DNA of 64,000 nt from Phytoseiulus persimilis (lineage: Eukaryota; Arthropoda; Arachnida; Mesostigmata; Phytoseiidae). The stretch lies in the NCBI GenBank assembly GCA_037576195.1, contig CM075104.1:11052211-11116210 (forward strand). The letters run 5' to 3'. The position numbers were made by a program, and so were the translations under genes. The notes below the pieces were generated by a model. It made no database searches and had not been told where the DNA came from. It worked only from the letters and a program-made list of their open reading frames with translations. How positions within the stretch are numbered: the first letter of the stretch is position 1; each line of letters begins with the position of its first letter. Positions 36,535 to 48,217 of this stretch are shown piece by piece.

Positions 36535-37743
36535 TCAGAACTCCTTGAATAGATTCGGCCGGAAATCTCGTTCGCCTTCTTCAGGGAGGAAATAGTATTG
36601 CTCGAAGAATTTGGGCTCGACCGGTGAGCGCCACGAGGGAAGTTTAGTCGTCTTCATGATGACCTCGCAAAAACAGACATCGCTGAACCACTCGTGTGCC
36701 TTGATGTCATCCGGACCACCTTCGAGCATACCGAGCCGCGTGGAGGGATCCTTTTCAAGCAAGCCGCTCAGGAGGCCATTCACGGGGGAGCCCGGGTAGA
36801 CCACTTTGGGGAACGTCAGATCTTTTCGTTTCAGGCTCTCCAGGACTTGATACCTGTTGTGATGAAGCTCAGCGAATGGATGGTGGTAGTATATCAGTCG
36901 GTAGAGGACTATTCCCATGGCCCACCAGTCCACCCCTTTCCGGTACCCTCTTTGCCGCAGTATCTCCGGTGCCATGTAAAGATGGGTGCCCACGCAGGTG
37001 TAGGTACGCTCGCGGAACTTTTTACTTAGGCCGAAATCCCCGATCTTGATGTAGCCGTCTTCGAAAATGAATATGTTCTGACCCTTAATGTCCCGATGTG
37101 CGATATCGCATGCATGCAGATATTCAATCCCCAGGATACATTGGACAATCAGGAATTTGATCCCTAATTCCGGGAGTTTGTACTTGTAGAGCGACGACAC
37201 ATCACCGAGACATGCATAGTCCATGACTAAATAGAGATTTCTCGCGTCCTTGAATGCGAAATACGCTTTCAGGATGAACTCGAATTCCATGGCAAACATG
37301 AATTTTTTCTCGCGAACCGCGAATTCAACGAAGCTAGACTCGCAGAGCTTGCGTTTGGATTGAACCTTGAGAGCGTAGAACTTCTGGTCGACGCAGTACT
37401 TGACTTTATACACCTCCCCATACCCACCGGAGCCAATTTTACCAACGATTTCGAAATTCTTCATTTCTTCCCTCGGACAGGCATTCTGTTCTATCCTCGC
37501 GTTCACCCAGAAGGCTTCGAAGCCGAGGTCTGCTTTGTATTGCCTATTTCGTTCCTTTTCCTCTTCAGGATCGATGCTGACAGGCGGATCGCTACTAGCA
37601 TTGCTTCCCGCGCCGCTGGATACTATCTCTGAACCGCTAATGACGATCTCCGAAGGGTTCGCGAACTCGCCGCGCTCGATTGGTGGAATCGGCAATGCAT
37701 CTACAGGCTTGTCTCTGAACTTCTTGAGCAAATTTTTGAACAT
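36535..37743 (-). CDS. PKA-like AGC serine/threonine kinase, single exon
   Basis: A 402-residue uninterrupted frame encodes a complete AGC-family kinase nearest to the PKA catalytic subunit. Seen: Gly-rich loop GKIGSGGYGEV (101-111), ATP-binding Lys126 in YALKV, helix-C Glu145 in REKKFM, catalytic HRD at 216-218 with Lys220 and Asn223, DFG at 236-238, activation-loop Thr249 in RTYTCVGT, APE at 258-260, DWWAMGIVLY, and TRLG followed by DIKAHEWF as in PKA. The chain ends exactly in FKEF, matching the C-terminal FxxF of PKA. The first 90 residues are low-complexity and unlike PKA. All catalytic residues are present, so activity is expected. Oddities are HRDIKGQN instead of HRDLKPEN and GTHLY in place of GTPEY. 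No intron is seen, unlike most animal PKA genes, which suggests a retrocopy that stayed open. The subfamily name is inference. Confidence 0.93.
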   Translation of the reverse strand: MFKNLLKKFRDKPVDALPIPPIERGEFANPSEIVISGSEIVSSGAGSNASSDPPVSIDPEEEKERNRQYKADLGFEAFWVNARIEQNACPREEMKNFEIVGKIGSGGYGEVYKVKYCVDQKFYALKVQSKRKLCESSFVEFAVREKKFMFAMEFEFILKAYFAFKDARNLYLVMDYACLGDVSSLYKYKLPELGIKFLIVQCILGIEYLHACDIAHRDIKGQNIFIFEDGYIKIGDFGLSKKFRERTYTCVGTHLYMAPEILRQRGYRKGVDWWAMGIVLYRLIYYHHPFAELHHNRYQVLESLKRKDLTFPKVVYPGSPVNGLLSGLLEKDPSTRLGMLEGGPDDIKAHEWFSDVCFCEVIMKTTKLPSWRSPVEPKFFEQYYFLPEEGERDFRPNLFKEF

Positions 37744-40700
37744 CGTTATCTCTATTCGGTCAGCGCAGCGGATTGCACTTTGCTAGCTCCTGAAATTAGA
37801 GTGCGCTGTGGGTATGAAAATTGTGGAGCACTTCGAGCCTTCGCTGCCACCTAACCTGACAAACCATTGCCGCAAGCAACGATCCACCGAGCTTCCCCGT
37901 CTCGTTTTCCAGGATTAGAGCAATGACCACTTCACGGACATTGTTCTCGCGTTGCTATGACACGATGAAACCCCACCCCATCTAAGAGGCTTCTCGAATA
38001 TTTTGCGCGAGAACGAGGTCACTCCTTCCGAACGAGGATCCCAGCCCAGAGCCGAACACAGGATTCTGATGGTGCGCGAAGCGATTTGTCCAGGGTTCGG
38101 AACTCGAAATCTCCATCATACCCTGGAAATGTGACAGTCAAGTCCTTCGTCGAACCGGTGCCGATTTTTGGAGCTTGGAGCTATCGGCAGCAAGGTTATT
38201 TTCGGTCGGATCTAGAGGGACTGGAACCGTGTGTGGCGTCGGTGCCACATCTCCAAAATGCCCTCAGTTCTTGCGATCCAACTTCTCGATTGATCTGGAG
38301 CCGTGGGAGCGAAGCGAGTCAGGATATTCGCCCGGGACACGGAGGAAGATCGCTGAGATCTGAACGGATGTTCAGGTCAGGATATTATCTGTAATCACCA
38401 GACTGATGGGCCAGGCTTTATTAACTAATCATCATCATCATCACCAATCCATGGCTCTGCTGGTAGGCCCATGGACGGATTGATGAGTTATGCATCATTG
38501 CCAGGACGAGGGATCTCAGGGATTTTTCGCTAGATTTCGGGGCCAGTCCTGATCGGAGGCACGCTCGGCATTCCGAACGTCATATCGAATGACACAGACC
38601 GAGCATCTCAGTTCCTCAAGGGAGAGGCCAGTTCCCGCACACCACGGGAGTGGGTCGATTCTTGATGACGACTTCCCACGAAAAGTACTCCGAAGTACCC
38701 AACGACGGTGAAACGTCGTGGCGTACTTCCGTTCACGTTTAACTCGTGCCGAGGTGGACACCGAGCGCCGGGCGTCGGGCAGGCCGGCAAACAGGTAGAC
38801 GAGGCGGACCGAGGCTAGGGAATGGGGATCCAAGGACTTCTCGAGCTGAATACGCTGCGCGAATCCCGTTTGGAAAAGTATGCTTTCGTATGAGAGCGAG
38901 CCGTATATCGTGTTCGGCTTTCCGAGTGCTCTGTAACACGCGTCGATCTGGGAATTATTGGCCACGGTTCTTCGCCTCCTTCCAGAAACTGCCCTCGAAT
39001 GAGCAGGATCCGAACCATCCTGGATGCGACACCTGACCAACGAATGAAAGTCCCAAGTAGACCTCATTTAGCCAGCAGTGAAATCCTGGTATCTCCGAAA
39101 TGATCACTTCGGTGTAGGATCGGATGTGGATATAGGAAGGAAGGTGTTGCGGAGAGGCCCTCCTTCGGAAGAATAGCTTCCACGGCTGAAAGGTAGAGCG
39201 TTTCTTGGCTGCAAATCGAGTGGAGTCTATTTTCCTGTGGAAACATCATTCTGATGACTCGAAATCGAACCGCTCCGACGACGATCTTCTACAGGAAGTG
39301 CCTTGTGTGCTCATCACATTCATATCTTGCGGGCTCCGCGTGGGGATCGGCCGGCAATCGAATCATTTGGGGAAAATCGGGCAATTTCAATCATAGGCTG
39401 GAATGTCAATGCTGCTAGGAATAAGATTATCGTCGATATCTTAGTAGAATGCATATGTGAGGCGATACTGCAAGTTTATCGGAGATATTTAGAGGGCTCG
39501 TCTTCCAAGGTACAGAACCCCGCAGAAAAATACTTGAATAAATCGGATGTGAATATTTCACAGTGAGTTCCCGTGTAACGAGCTCCTCCGGAAGTCTGCC
39601 AGGGTCTGCTCTGGAGCAGATCCCATCGCACCGCGCTTCATCGCGGAGATGACCGCAAGAGCCAGATCGTCCTATCCCAGTTACCCAAATCCAAATCACT
39701 CTCTCTCTCTCTCACCGCCAAATCCTCACGCTCTAGAGTTTAGAGTCACGACGGATCCCTGGGAGAAGCATAGAAACTGACTGAAAGAGATATCCACTCC
39801 ACCAACGCAACAAGGGTGGAACCCATATGAATACACGGAGTCTTTTTCGTGGTACAGTGTATTTTCACAAATCTCCAGCTTCGACGTGCGAAATACGAAT
39901 ATGGCTTGAGAATCATGGAAACCCACGAGCAAGAACTCGCGGGGATCTGCTTGGATTTCCCGAAAAGCGCGCGCAGCAGGGCAGGCGACGGCAGGGTTGG
40001 CGATTCTCAACCAGTAAATTGACGAACGAGTATCAAGATAAGATCATTGAGAACGATACTGGGATACGGAGTCCCAGTAAAATATTGAAAAATTCAAGCG
40101 AGATAGGAGACTGGAACTCTTGGGTAACGTCATTCTCAGGTTGAATTAAACTTCCGGAGTTCTATCGGCACGCGAGTCGCCGTGCACAAGGAGCTTCAAC
40201 GCATGAGGATTCAGCGGCGAGAGAGGGAGAGAGAGAGAGCGATTCGGATTCGAGTGACTGGTACCCGACCAGCCCGATGATCTAGCCGATGGATGGAGAA
40301 ATGATTTTCAAGCTGAGTGCGCTCATCTGCGATTATTTTCATCTAAGCTACGGCGTCCAAAATGTCGATCATACGCCACGCTCCAGGGTTTTCTCGGTGA
40401 GAAGAGTAGGACAGACAACGATGATACCCAGCACGGCTGCAGCGAGGATCTATCCGATGCAGCGAAGAGGCCTGTGGTTACCGAGGACAAACTGAGACCT
40501 CCTGTCGTTGAGGCCTACCAAGACCCCGGACGTCTCATTCCGGTCGGTCGATGTTTTGACGGCGAAAATATTTGCTGCTCACTCACTGGACACTGGAAAC
40601 TGTCGATCAGGTTCCATTGCCTCTCCCAGTCCGCAACAAGAACGAAAACACTGGAGAGCGTTGCCCGAAGCTGGGTTTCTCGAACTTTTTACTACTCGGA

Positions 40701-42643
40701 GCATCTGAAATTGCCTGACTCATCCGCGGAACACAACGTTCCCCTTAGAGTCCGACAGCTTGCTGACTTCTGTCCTATCATTGATTGCGAGAGTTCCAAC
40801 AGGAAGAATGTTCGAGGATATTGCTCGTAGAATATATTCCTTGGATAGAAATATCGCGTCGGATCTTGTGATTTTGAGAATGATGCCGAACGATAGTTCA
40901 ATATCGAAAGCTGGGGTGGCGGATGATTCTGGATCGCTCTCGAATTCCTTGAGTGTTTGTTGTTCGATAACGGGAACCCCCAATGTTTCTCGGCTTCGAG
41001 GCGACTTCTGTATTCATGTTGAGTCGAAGTGTAAACTGAAAGAGCGGCTTCACGAAGTTATATTTCCGCAGACGGTACGAGAGTGCGGATCGTGATCGGC
41101 GAAAACGATTGGAACTCGTCAGCCATCGAAGTTCGGAACAGCGTCATACTGGCGCTGGTCCAAGCTGAACATCGGAATAGCTGTGCGAAGCTCGATTCCA
41201 CTATGGGCACGACTCCGATAGCGCGCACTGAACGCTTGCCGCACACGAGGGCCTTATAATTCGACCCAGGCTGGCTTCCCATCTCTCCTAACATCGATTT
41301 GAATGGCCGCGACTGGAGCAAACCCGGCTCGATGTGGTTCACCATCATAACTTTGCCGAAGACGCACCGCGATGTGGGGTACTGTGCTCAGCTCCAAGAG
41401 CTTCGGGCTGAATCATATCGTGGGTAGCAGTTAGATTTCTCGATGCTCGCGTAGCCCGGGCCACGAGAAATCTTCGACGCCCCATTAACGTGGCGGCGAC
41501 ATCAAAACAAGAGCTCTTCTCAAGTCTCCGAGTCGAACAAGTATTGGACGAATACCAACGGAACAGCCGAGTCGCTCGCTTCAGAGGTTTCATTCAGATG
41601 AAGCGCTCAGTAGGGTATCTCCTAAGAAAAAAGGGCAATACGGGAAGGTGATCCAAGGACACTTCTGAGGGCTGGCTGAGAGGTTCAGCCGGAAAACAAA
41701 GTAGGGTCTCTCCTGAGCTCTTTATAGGCATTCTATTCGTGGTCCAATAGGTTTGTCTCTGGGACGAACCTTCCTAATGTTCGCAATCACTGCCCGGACG
41801 AACGATCCTCTTGCAGTCTCGAACCGGGCGAGGCTCCAAACCAAAAATGTTGCCGGGAACGGTTCGATAGATTACGCGGATCCCCGTTCCGTGAAATCAG
41901 TTCCATGTCCACGAGGTGAAGGTTTCGAAGCACAGCTCGAAAACTTGACGACGCAGGATTTTTTGTGCTGCTCCGGTGGGCGAATGACCCTCGCGCTGGA
42001 CTTCCGAGAAATCATACTCCTTGGCTATGGGTTTACGACGGTTGCTAACCACAGATCGTTCGGACGCTTTTTCGAGGTATTCCCAAGGGAAACGTCGATA
42101 GCATTTAGCCCCTCATGGATCGTCAACTGGAGCTGGCCCACCAGTCGCCGGGAAGATTGTCCAGGGTTGTGAAGGACGGGAGCTTGTGATCGGATTCATG
42201 CTGAAGCTTAACAACGTTTCCTCCTCCGCATTGGCGACGAGATCGCCGACGAGGTCAACAGGTGGCATCCCTCCATTTCGGCCGCTCCAGTAGCTTTGCA
42301 AGAAACAACGCACCTTATCGGCATCTCCTGCTTCGTGAGGTGACTCTTGAGCAACTAGCACATGTGTTATGCGTGCGTGCCCATTCCCGAACGCACGCGA
42401 ACCAACATTCTCTCGTGTGAGTCCCCTCCATCATCATACCTGATGATTGTCAAGAAGGGAAAACGCTGTCACGAATAGTGAACTCATCCCATTGGAGGGA
42501 AAAAGAGCGCGAACTTAGCACCAGTTCCAGGAATTCTGAGACCTCTTTGGGATTGAACCTGAACTTCGGAAATCTCCTCCATAGTGTCAGCCTTTGTTTT
42601 TCGCGTTGGTGACGATTCCCGGAGCCGATTTCTAGGAATGTGC
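37744..42643. other. Kinase 5' flank and gene-poor stretch
   Basis: No gene recognised. It holds an (ATC)n run at 38432-38447, a CT run at 39703-39715 and a GA run at 40217-40239. A 183-codon minus frame (38516-39067) and an 139-codon plus frame (41753-42172) show no motif. No clear TATA box precedes the kinase. Confidence 0.45.
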
Positions 42644-42651
42644 GCGTAGGA

Positions 42652-43231
42652 GCAGACATGAGTTTGCGTAGTCAGGGGTACGGCCCCGTACGCAAAATAC
42701 GCGAAGTACGGAAAGTCCAGGAAATGTTATTCGGCATTGATTCTCGCAGTAGTAGATGAATCGAAAGTGAGGAATCTTCGGGGAGTACGGGAACTATGTG
42801 AATCACGACCCGGCACACTCGGAAGAGGAATGTTATGCGCGAATCCGAATTCGATGCTCTGTGCGATGCGCGGCATAGTTCTCATGCCTGGTAAGGCAGC
42901 TACGGCTCCGTTCATCGCTCCTAGAGAATTCGAACGCGGCCACAGGTCGGCAGAATTCGGCAATGAGTGGCAACGGGAGCCTCTCCGAGGTAGAACCGAA
43001 CGCGTCGCAGTCTTTGCTATCGAAGCAGGCTTCGGCAGCACGAAGTACGTCACGATGTCGAATGGGTCGCCCTCCAAAGCGTAAGAACGAAGGTGAAGGT
43101 GGAAGGATTTTCGCTTGTATTTTCGTGAACGATTCAATTCCTGAGCAGTGAGAAACCATGTTTTCCGTACTCCGTGTGCTTTGCGTACTTCCGGTACGGG
43201 CCGTACCCCGTTCTACGCAAACTCATGTCTG
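42652..43231. mobile_element. hAT-like MITE with 60-70 bp terminal inverted repeats
   Basis: Both ends start CAGACATGAGTTTGCGTAG when read inward, and the inverted likeness continues for some 60-70 bases through a GGGTACGG...CGTAC motif to AGTACGGAAA, with small indels. The flanking 8-mers are CGTAGGAG (42644-42651) and CGTAGGGG (43232-43239), an 8-bp target duplication with one mismatch. An 8-bp duplication and a CAG start fit the hAT superfamily. The 580-bp element has no transposase, so it is non-autonomous. The sloppy inverted repeats show it is old. Confidence 0.78.
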
Positions 43232-43360
43232 CGTAGGGGTCAGTGGGGCTCCAACCGATCTGGGTTCGGATTCTCTTAGAAGGTCAGCAGTATTCAGAGC
43301 AACGGATTCAAAAAGGTTCGGACGCAGAACCCCATCGCTTCGCGGAACCAGCGACGATCT

Positions 43361-44020
43361 TCGAAGCCGTGTGAAAATATGAAACTTTACTTGTCTTCAC
43401 CTCGAATACTATACTCAGCTTTGCGAATGACACGTTGCCTCCTTCGACAACTGTCCCAATATTGGGCGTTTCCCTTCCTCCGGATCTCAAATGGCAGAAT
43501 CACATCGCAATGACTGAGTCAGAAAGGCTTTCTTTTCCGAGACAAGCGCTCCCTTCTTTTGCTCTATAAGACCCGGATTTGCCCCTCTGTCGAGTACTGC
43601 TCGCATGTCTGGCCGCTCCCTCATCTATTCTCGATACGTGCTGGTCGTCTCATTGGCCAAGAGACCCTGCCATCCTTTCTCGAGTCTCTTTCCTCTCGAC
43701 ATAAGGTCCTCGATATTTCTATGGAAAATTCTCAGGTAGATTCTTTTCCGTCGTTCCTCCCGTCTCGGGGCCCGTTCGTTAAGCCAGACGTGGTGCCAAG
43801 CAACATCCTTTTCTGTTCAACCATTCAGCATTCGTTCGCCTTTTCTTATCTCTGCGTTCTCCCTCGCACATCTCGCCTTCAAAATGCCCATTCCTCTCGT
43901 CTATTTCCTCCAGGGTATAATTCCAAACTCGCCGAAAACACCATCCGCTCACATCTTCCAGATGATGGGCCTGAGTTTCCTCAAAGTGGGTGTTATTCAC
44001 CGCGAGCAAAGGTTCTGAGC
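43361..44020 (+). mobile_element. LINE reverse-transcriptase C-terminal fragment
   Basis: A 5'-truncated, decayed LINE of the CR1/Jockey type. Readable pieces in order: PILGVSLPPDLKWQNHIA-like sequence at about 43450-43510, RPSVEYCSHVW-like sequence (here CPSVEYCSHVW) near 43580-43615, then PRTSRLQNAHSSRLFPPGYN near 43865-43925 and a short NTIRSHL end. These match the end of the polymerase domain in this LINE group. The pieces lie in more than one frame, so the copy is dead. The upstream endonuclease and palm motifs are absent. The MITE ends 130 bases upstream. Confidence 0.75.
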
Positions 44021-44608
44021 GTTCAACTTCGACAGCTCATCAGCTCGCTTACAGGAGGCGCTGAGAAATGATTAGCTTGTCAGAATGTGCCGAGTTTAGT
44101 CAGCTCTCGGATTCAGCGTAGCTCGTGTTGATCCAACGAGCGCCCTGCCATGACCGTCGGTTTCACTTTTCCGGGTCGAAAATGGAAAATCGAGAACTCG
44201 CGATTCCGGCGAAGCTAGGATCATTGATCCTTGCTTCCTCTTCGGAACCATTAAGTTCGTGAGAACTGAGCTCTTTGGAGGGGAAAAGTGAGCATTTCGG
44301 CGCCAATGGAGGGGTCTCATGGATGGGATTATTTGTAATTCCTCGGCTTACGCTCAGAAGCCTCTCGGGCATCTCACTTCAACACAGAGTGATACCTTCG
44401 GAATGATGAGTACGATTGCTTCGGCGGAGAGACTTGCTGGCTTCCTCACAATATGTCACGTCCTCAAATGTTATGACTACGACAAGCGACGCTGGGAACG
44501 GGAGCGAAATCAAATTTTCGTCAACTTCGGATCTCGGGGTCACTTCTCGCAGCGCAAGCAGCGATGAAACTTGCGTGAGTGACATTTTAGAACGTTTTAT
44601 GGAAGTTA

Positions 44609-44790
44609 CCTGAGGACATATGGGAGGAATAGCGTGCGGGAAGTTATTTCGTGAGCAGATCAGTGATTTCTGCGATGCTGATGCGATCGGCAGTCAATTT
44701 CAAGCTCTGGAGCGACCCTCGCCATTGCCTCAGCGAAGATCGGCGTTCCTGAAGCTGTCTAGAACACAAAATTCTCGACCAATTGACGCG
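44609..44790 (+). repeat. Third copy of the 7.9-8.5 kb repeat family
   Basis: This segment aligns with the right arm of the inverted duplication at 8349-8530: shared CTGAGGA, GGGAGGAAT, CAGTGATTT followed by a GATGCTGATGC core, then CTCGCCATT and TCAGCGAA in the same order and spacing. It is the same orientation as the right arm and single rather than inverted. Divergence is similar to that between the two arms, so this is an old interspersed repeat family. I cannot name it. Confidence 0.65.
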
Positions 44791-45856
44791 AATGTAACTA
44801 GAGAATGTTCGCCAGTCTTTTGCACGGAGCTGTGACTGCAGCCTGGAAGTTTGAGTGAATTTTCGGAACCATTCAATGAATCGCCAGGCAGGCATGTGCT
44901 CCACTGAGAGAATTATTTCGAGAAACACCAAAACTCCTAGGCTCTAGTTACAACCGAAAGCGGTGGGGTGAGGAAATTCTCGGCATATGTTGACGTTCCT
45001 GTACATATAAGACCCACGCCCCAATTGAAACTTCCTTTCTTCTGGGATGTGCGTGAGATAATTTTTTCCTTCTATGGCTCCTCTACCTTCCCTCCATTGA
45101 CGGATTCCCTGTCCTTCGCACCCCCCAGTCGCTTCCTGCGAATCTCCCCTGTATGAGTTGCTGCACAGAAGAAAACTCGGAAAGTTGATCCCAAGTCCGG
45201 AGGGACACTTGTCGGTAGGCTGAAACCCTCTCAGGATCAGAAATGAAGTGTTTCAAGAGCAATGACATGCAGCCTGTGGTTGTCGTGACTGCATACTAGA
45301 TGCAGTCATGGGACCTTTAACTCGGGGAACCTATCCTCGAGCAGGAGTCGATGGTGTGAACCAGTCTGGAGTCCGTGCCTCACCTGAAGTTTCCAGTGCC
45401 CTGCCTTCTCTGGAGCTGGGTGAACGGATAAGCGTCTCAACGTCGAGGTATAGCCGGGACTTTGAAGCTTTGAAATCTGAAACCCGAATTGTCAGATCCC
45501 GGCAACGGGTCGCCAAACGACACCGACCGGTTATATCCTCGAAAGCTTCATGCTGAAGTAGAGGATCTGTTTTGAATCATAGGCTACTCCAGAACAGATA
45601 CGGCCATCGACAGAGGCTCGGAAACGCCCCGCATATTGAACCCCACGTATGGAGAGCCCAACGTGAGGCCGCGTCGCTTCCGGTTTTTCCAAAAAGAACC
45701 ATCGAAATCTCGAAATGTCTGAAAACCGAGCCGTCTCGATGTGTGGTATTATACATTTGATATCGATGGGGCCATTTCCATGGGATTTCTCCCATGGACT
45801 TCTACGACGAGTTTCTAAGGAAGGTGCGCTTGCAGCGGTGACATCCATCGGTGTAT

Positions 45857-46125
45857 GACATTTCGGCCTCAAGTCGTTTCGGGCTCCGGAATTTTCGGCT
45901 GCAGTTCTTCCCGGCCCTTGACATTTCGGCCCTGATTTTCGGCGCTCATCGAATGCCTATCTCCAAGCATTGTTGGGGAAGCCGGACTCCGCAAACTTCG
46001 TTTCTGAGAGCTGGGCCTCAAGTTCCTTCGAGCTCTGAATGCTCCTGGGCAATCAGTGTCCTTGGACTCTGATTCTCTCCGGGCTCAAGTGTACCTGGGC
46101 TCTGAATGTATTCGGGCTCGAAATT
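45857..46125. repeat. Degenerate minisatellite, 16-19 bp units
   Basis: About fourteen loosely alike units around the consensus GGGCTCTGAATGTNCC follow one another, for example GGGCTCCGGAATTTTC, GGGCTCAAGTGTACC, GGGCTCTGAATGTATTC and GGGCTCGAAATTCCGG. A more divergent block near 45955-46015 interrupts the array. It looks like an old tandem array that has decayed. Confidence 0.55.
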
Positions 46126-47493
46126 CCGGCCCCCTCCCTCCCCCCGCCCCTGCGTCCAGCGTGGTGCAGACCCTAAAGGAGAAAGCCGGCACTGCATGGG
46201 GAGGAGCAGGACATGCTCCTCACAAGCAGAAAAATCCCGATGAAATAGAACCCAGGCTGATGTGATAAGACCTTCTCCGCGCTGTCGATTAACAAGACAA
46301 AGCAACGGAACACTGCGTGTGTCAGAGACTAAGCTTCAACTCAGGCTGGATTCTCTGGCTGTCGAATACCAGCAACAGCTGTCTCACTGAAGTCACCAAT
46401 GCAGGCGACGAGCTCAGATGTGACAGCTTTGCAATGATGATATCGAAACATTCCATGGTGAAACAGCTCGCAGAATCGATTTCGACATACCTAGTAATCC
46501 ACTGAGAAATAAGCGGCGAGTCCATTTCCGCATGTTGAGAGATCAGTGTTTTCAGTTTCTCATCCAATGGAGAGACGCACGATCCGATTCCAACTTCCAT
46601 GGGGGTCAATTTGAGGCGAAAGGTTGAGAACAACTACTTCAGGATACATTTAGAGGCGCAGTGAAGCTTCCGACACTCCGAGCGAGCAGGTTGAACAAGA
46701 GAAGTGTGACCACAATTCGAGCCTCCGATTCAGGTGATTTTCTCAGCCTGACTTCCCATCAGTTGCTCATGTTTGCAACACAAGATGTTTGCTGGAACAC
46801 ACCTGCTCCGGCTCGCCGTGTAATATTTAGCCGAGTCATGGGATGACGAAGACAACGATTCCATGACATTTGTCAGAGCTACGACAAATATTGTTCGACT
46901 CCCTAGCAAGTCCTGTCTCAACACCCGGAACATCTAACGAGTTTCCAATCGTCTAACAAAAACGGGGTTGAAGGCGTACGCCGACACTGGTGCGAGTGTC
47001 CTGCTGGTAACCGGACGGTGTATCGCTCTTCCCATGTGGCTTGAGATATTCATCACCTGGCCTGAAGCAGGTGATGGAAATGTATATTCTTCTGCCGAGA
47101 GACAGCGACATGGAGGCTGAACGATATTCCGCAGAGTTTGATCTCATATTGAATGGAGAGTGAGAGAGGAAATAAGTGCGGTTCGTTACAACAGTCGTGA
47201 TCATTGTTTTTCGCCGAAGTCTGCAGATTCGGAACTTTTCGGATCTTCCAGCACTGAGAAACATTGACATCAATCGGTCCTTTGCTCTGTAGATCGACTG
47301 GAGTTCATGATGGGCTAATTCTGACTCAATCTAATCTGAATCGACATGGACGCCAATCCGACGATGGAGCGCCTCTCCGATTTGGCAGATTTTGGGCAGA
47401 TAAACGAAAAGAAGATGACAAAGATTTTCTGCCTTGGTGACTCAACGGGGACTGCTCTCTGAAGTTTGAACTCTGCCCTCACCCTCCAAAGAC

Positions 47494-47755
47494 TATAAAA
47501 AGCTACTAGCTCTGGGCATCGGAGAGTTTCAGCGATTATGGCCATCAATGCCGCAAGCTCCTGGCTCCTAGCCATGAACGATCCGCCGCGAAAGATCATA
47601 GCGTCTTCACATAGCCCCTCTCTATGTATATCGTTCGTTTGGAGAACTCTTCCTGGGCCGAATGAAAACGCACTACGATTGTTTGTCAAGCTTAAGTTCC
47701 TACCGCACGTTTATTAAAAGATGTTTCGGATTTTCATTTTTTTGAAAACAATAAA
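47494..47755 (+). other. Compact TATA, short frame and poly(A) unit
   Basis: TATAAAAA at 47494-47501 is followed by a 59-codon ATG frame at 47538-47717 (MAINAASSWLLAMNDPPRKI start) and AATAAA at 47750-47755. Such tight spacing could be a tiny intronless gene, or the promoter and poly(A) part of an old solo LTR. No partner repeat was found in the window. The peptide has no recognisable motif. Confidence 0.25.
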
Positions 47756-48062
47756 GAAAGGTACATTGTATTGTATCGTTTGTCCTTTCCTCTGACCGAT
47801 CGCTCAGTTACGACCGGTCGTCTGGCTCTCTGTTTCAGCCGTTCACTCAGAAAGTACATCGACCTCAGCCGAAATCAATGGCCTGGCGTGGCTTCTGATC
47901 GCCTGTCTCGTTCAGCTCGCCAGTGAAATCTCCAATAACGCATCCGACGCATTCCCTTAACATCATTCCCTAGTACATTTATCTCTCCAACATCCAAACA
48001 AACAGCGACGATCGAAGCGGAAGCTGTTTTTGATTATCTCGCTTACTTGTAAAAATCAATCC

Positions 48063-48070
48063 TATAAAAA
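48063..48070 (+). promoter_or_regulatory. TATA box of a candidate small gene
   Basis: TATAAAAA lies about 30 bases before CATTCGTCATTA, a plausible initiation zone, and about 70 bases before a textbook donor (GTAAGTAATA). The arrangement suggests a core promoter for the small spliced candidate that follows. Confidence 0.35.
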
Positions 48071-48217
48071 CACTATATCTTCCATCATCATTCGTCATTA
48101 TTGCTGGTGCGATCGTCTTGATTGAACAATCGTAAGTAATATTGATTATCGTCGACGTGCTCTTGATGCTTGTTGCCTTCTGTCTAGGCGAAGTCGTCGG
48201 AGCTCTGCTATCGAGTG

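Noticed and set aside
46322-46633. Minus-strand frame with protein-like composition ending in ELKLSL
   Set aside because: About 100 codons is not unusual here, no ATG at the expected place and no splice partners found.
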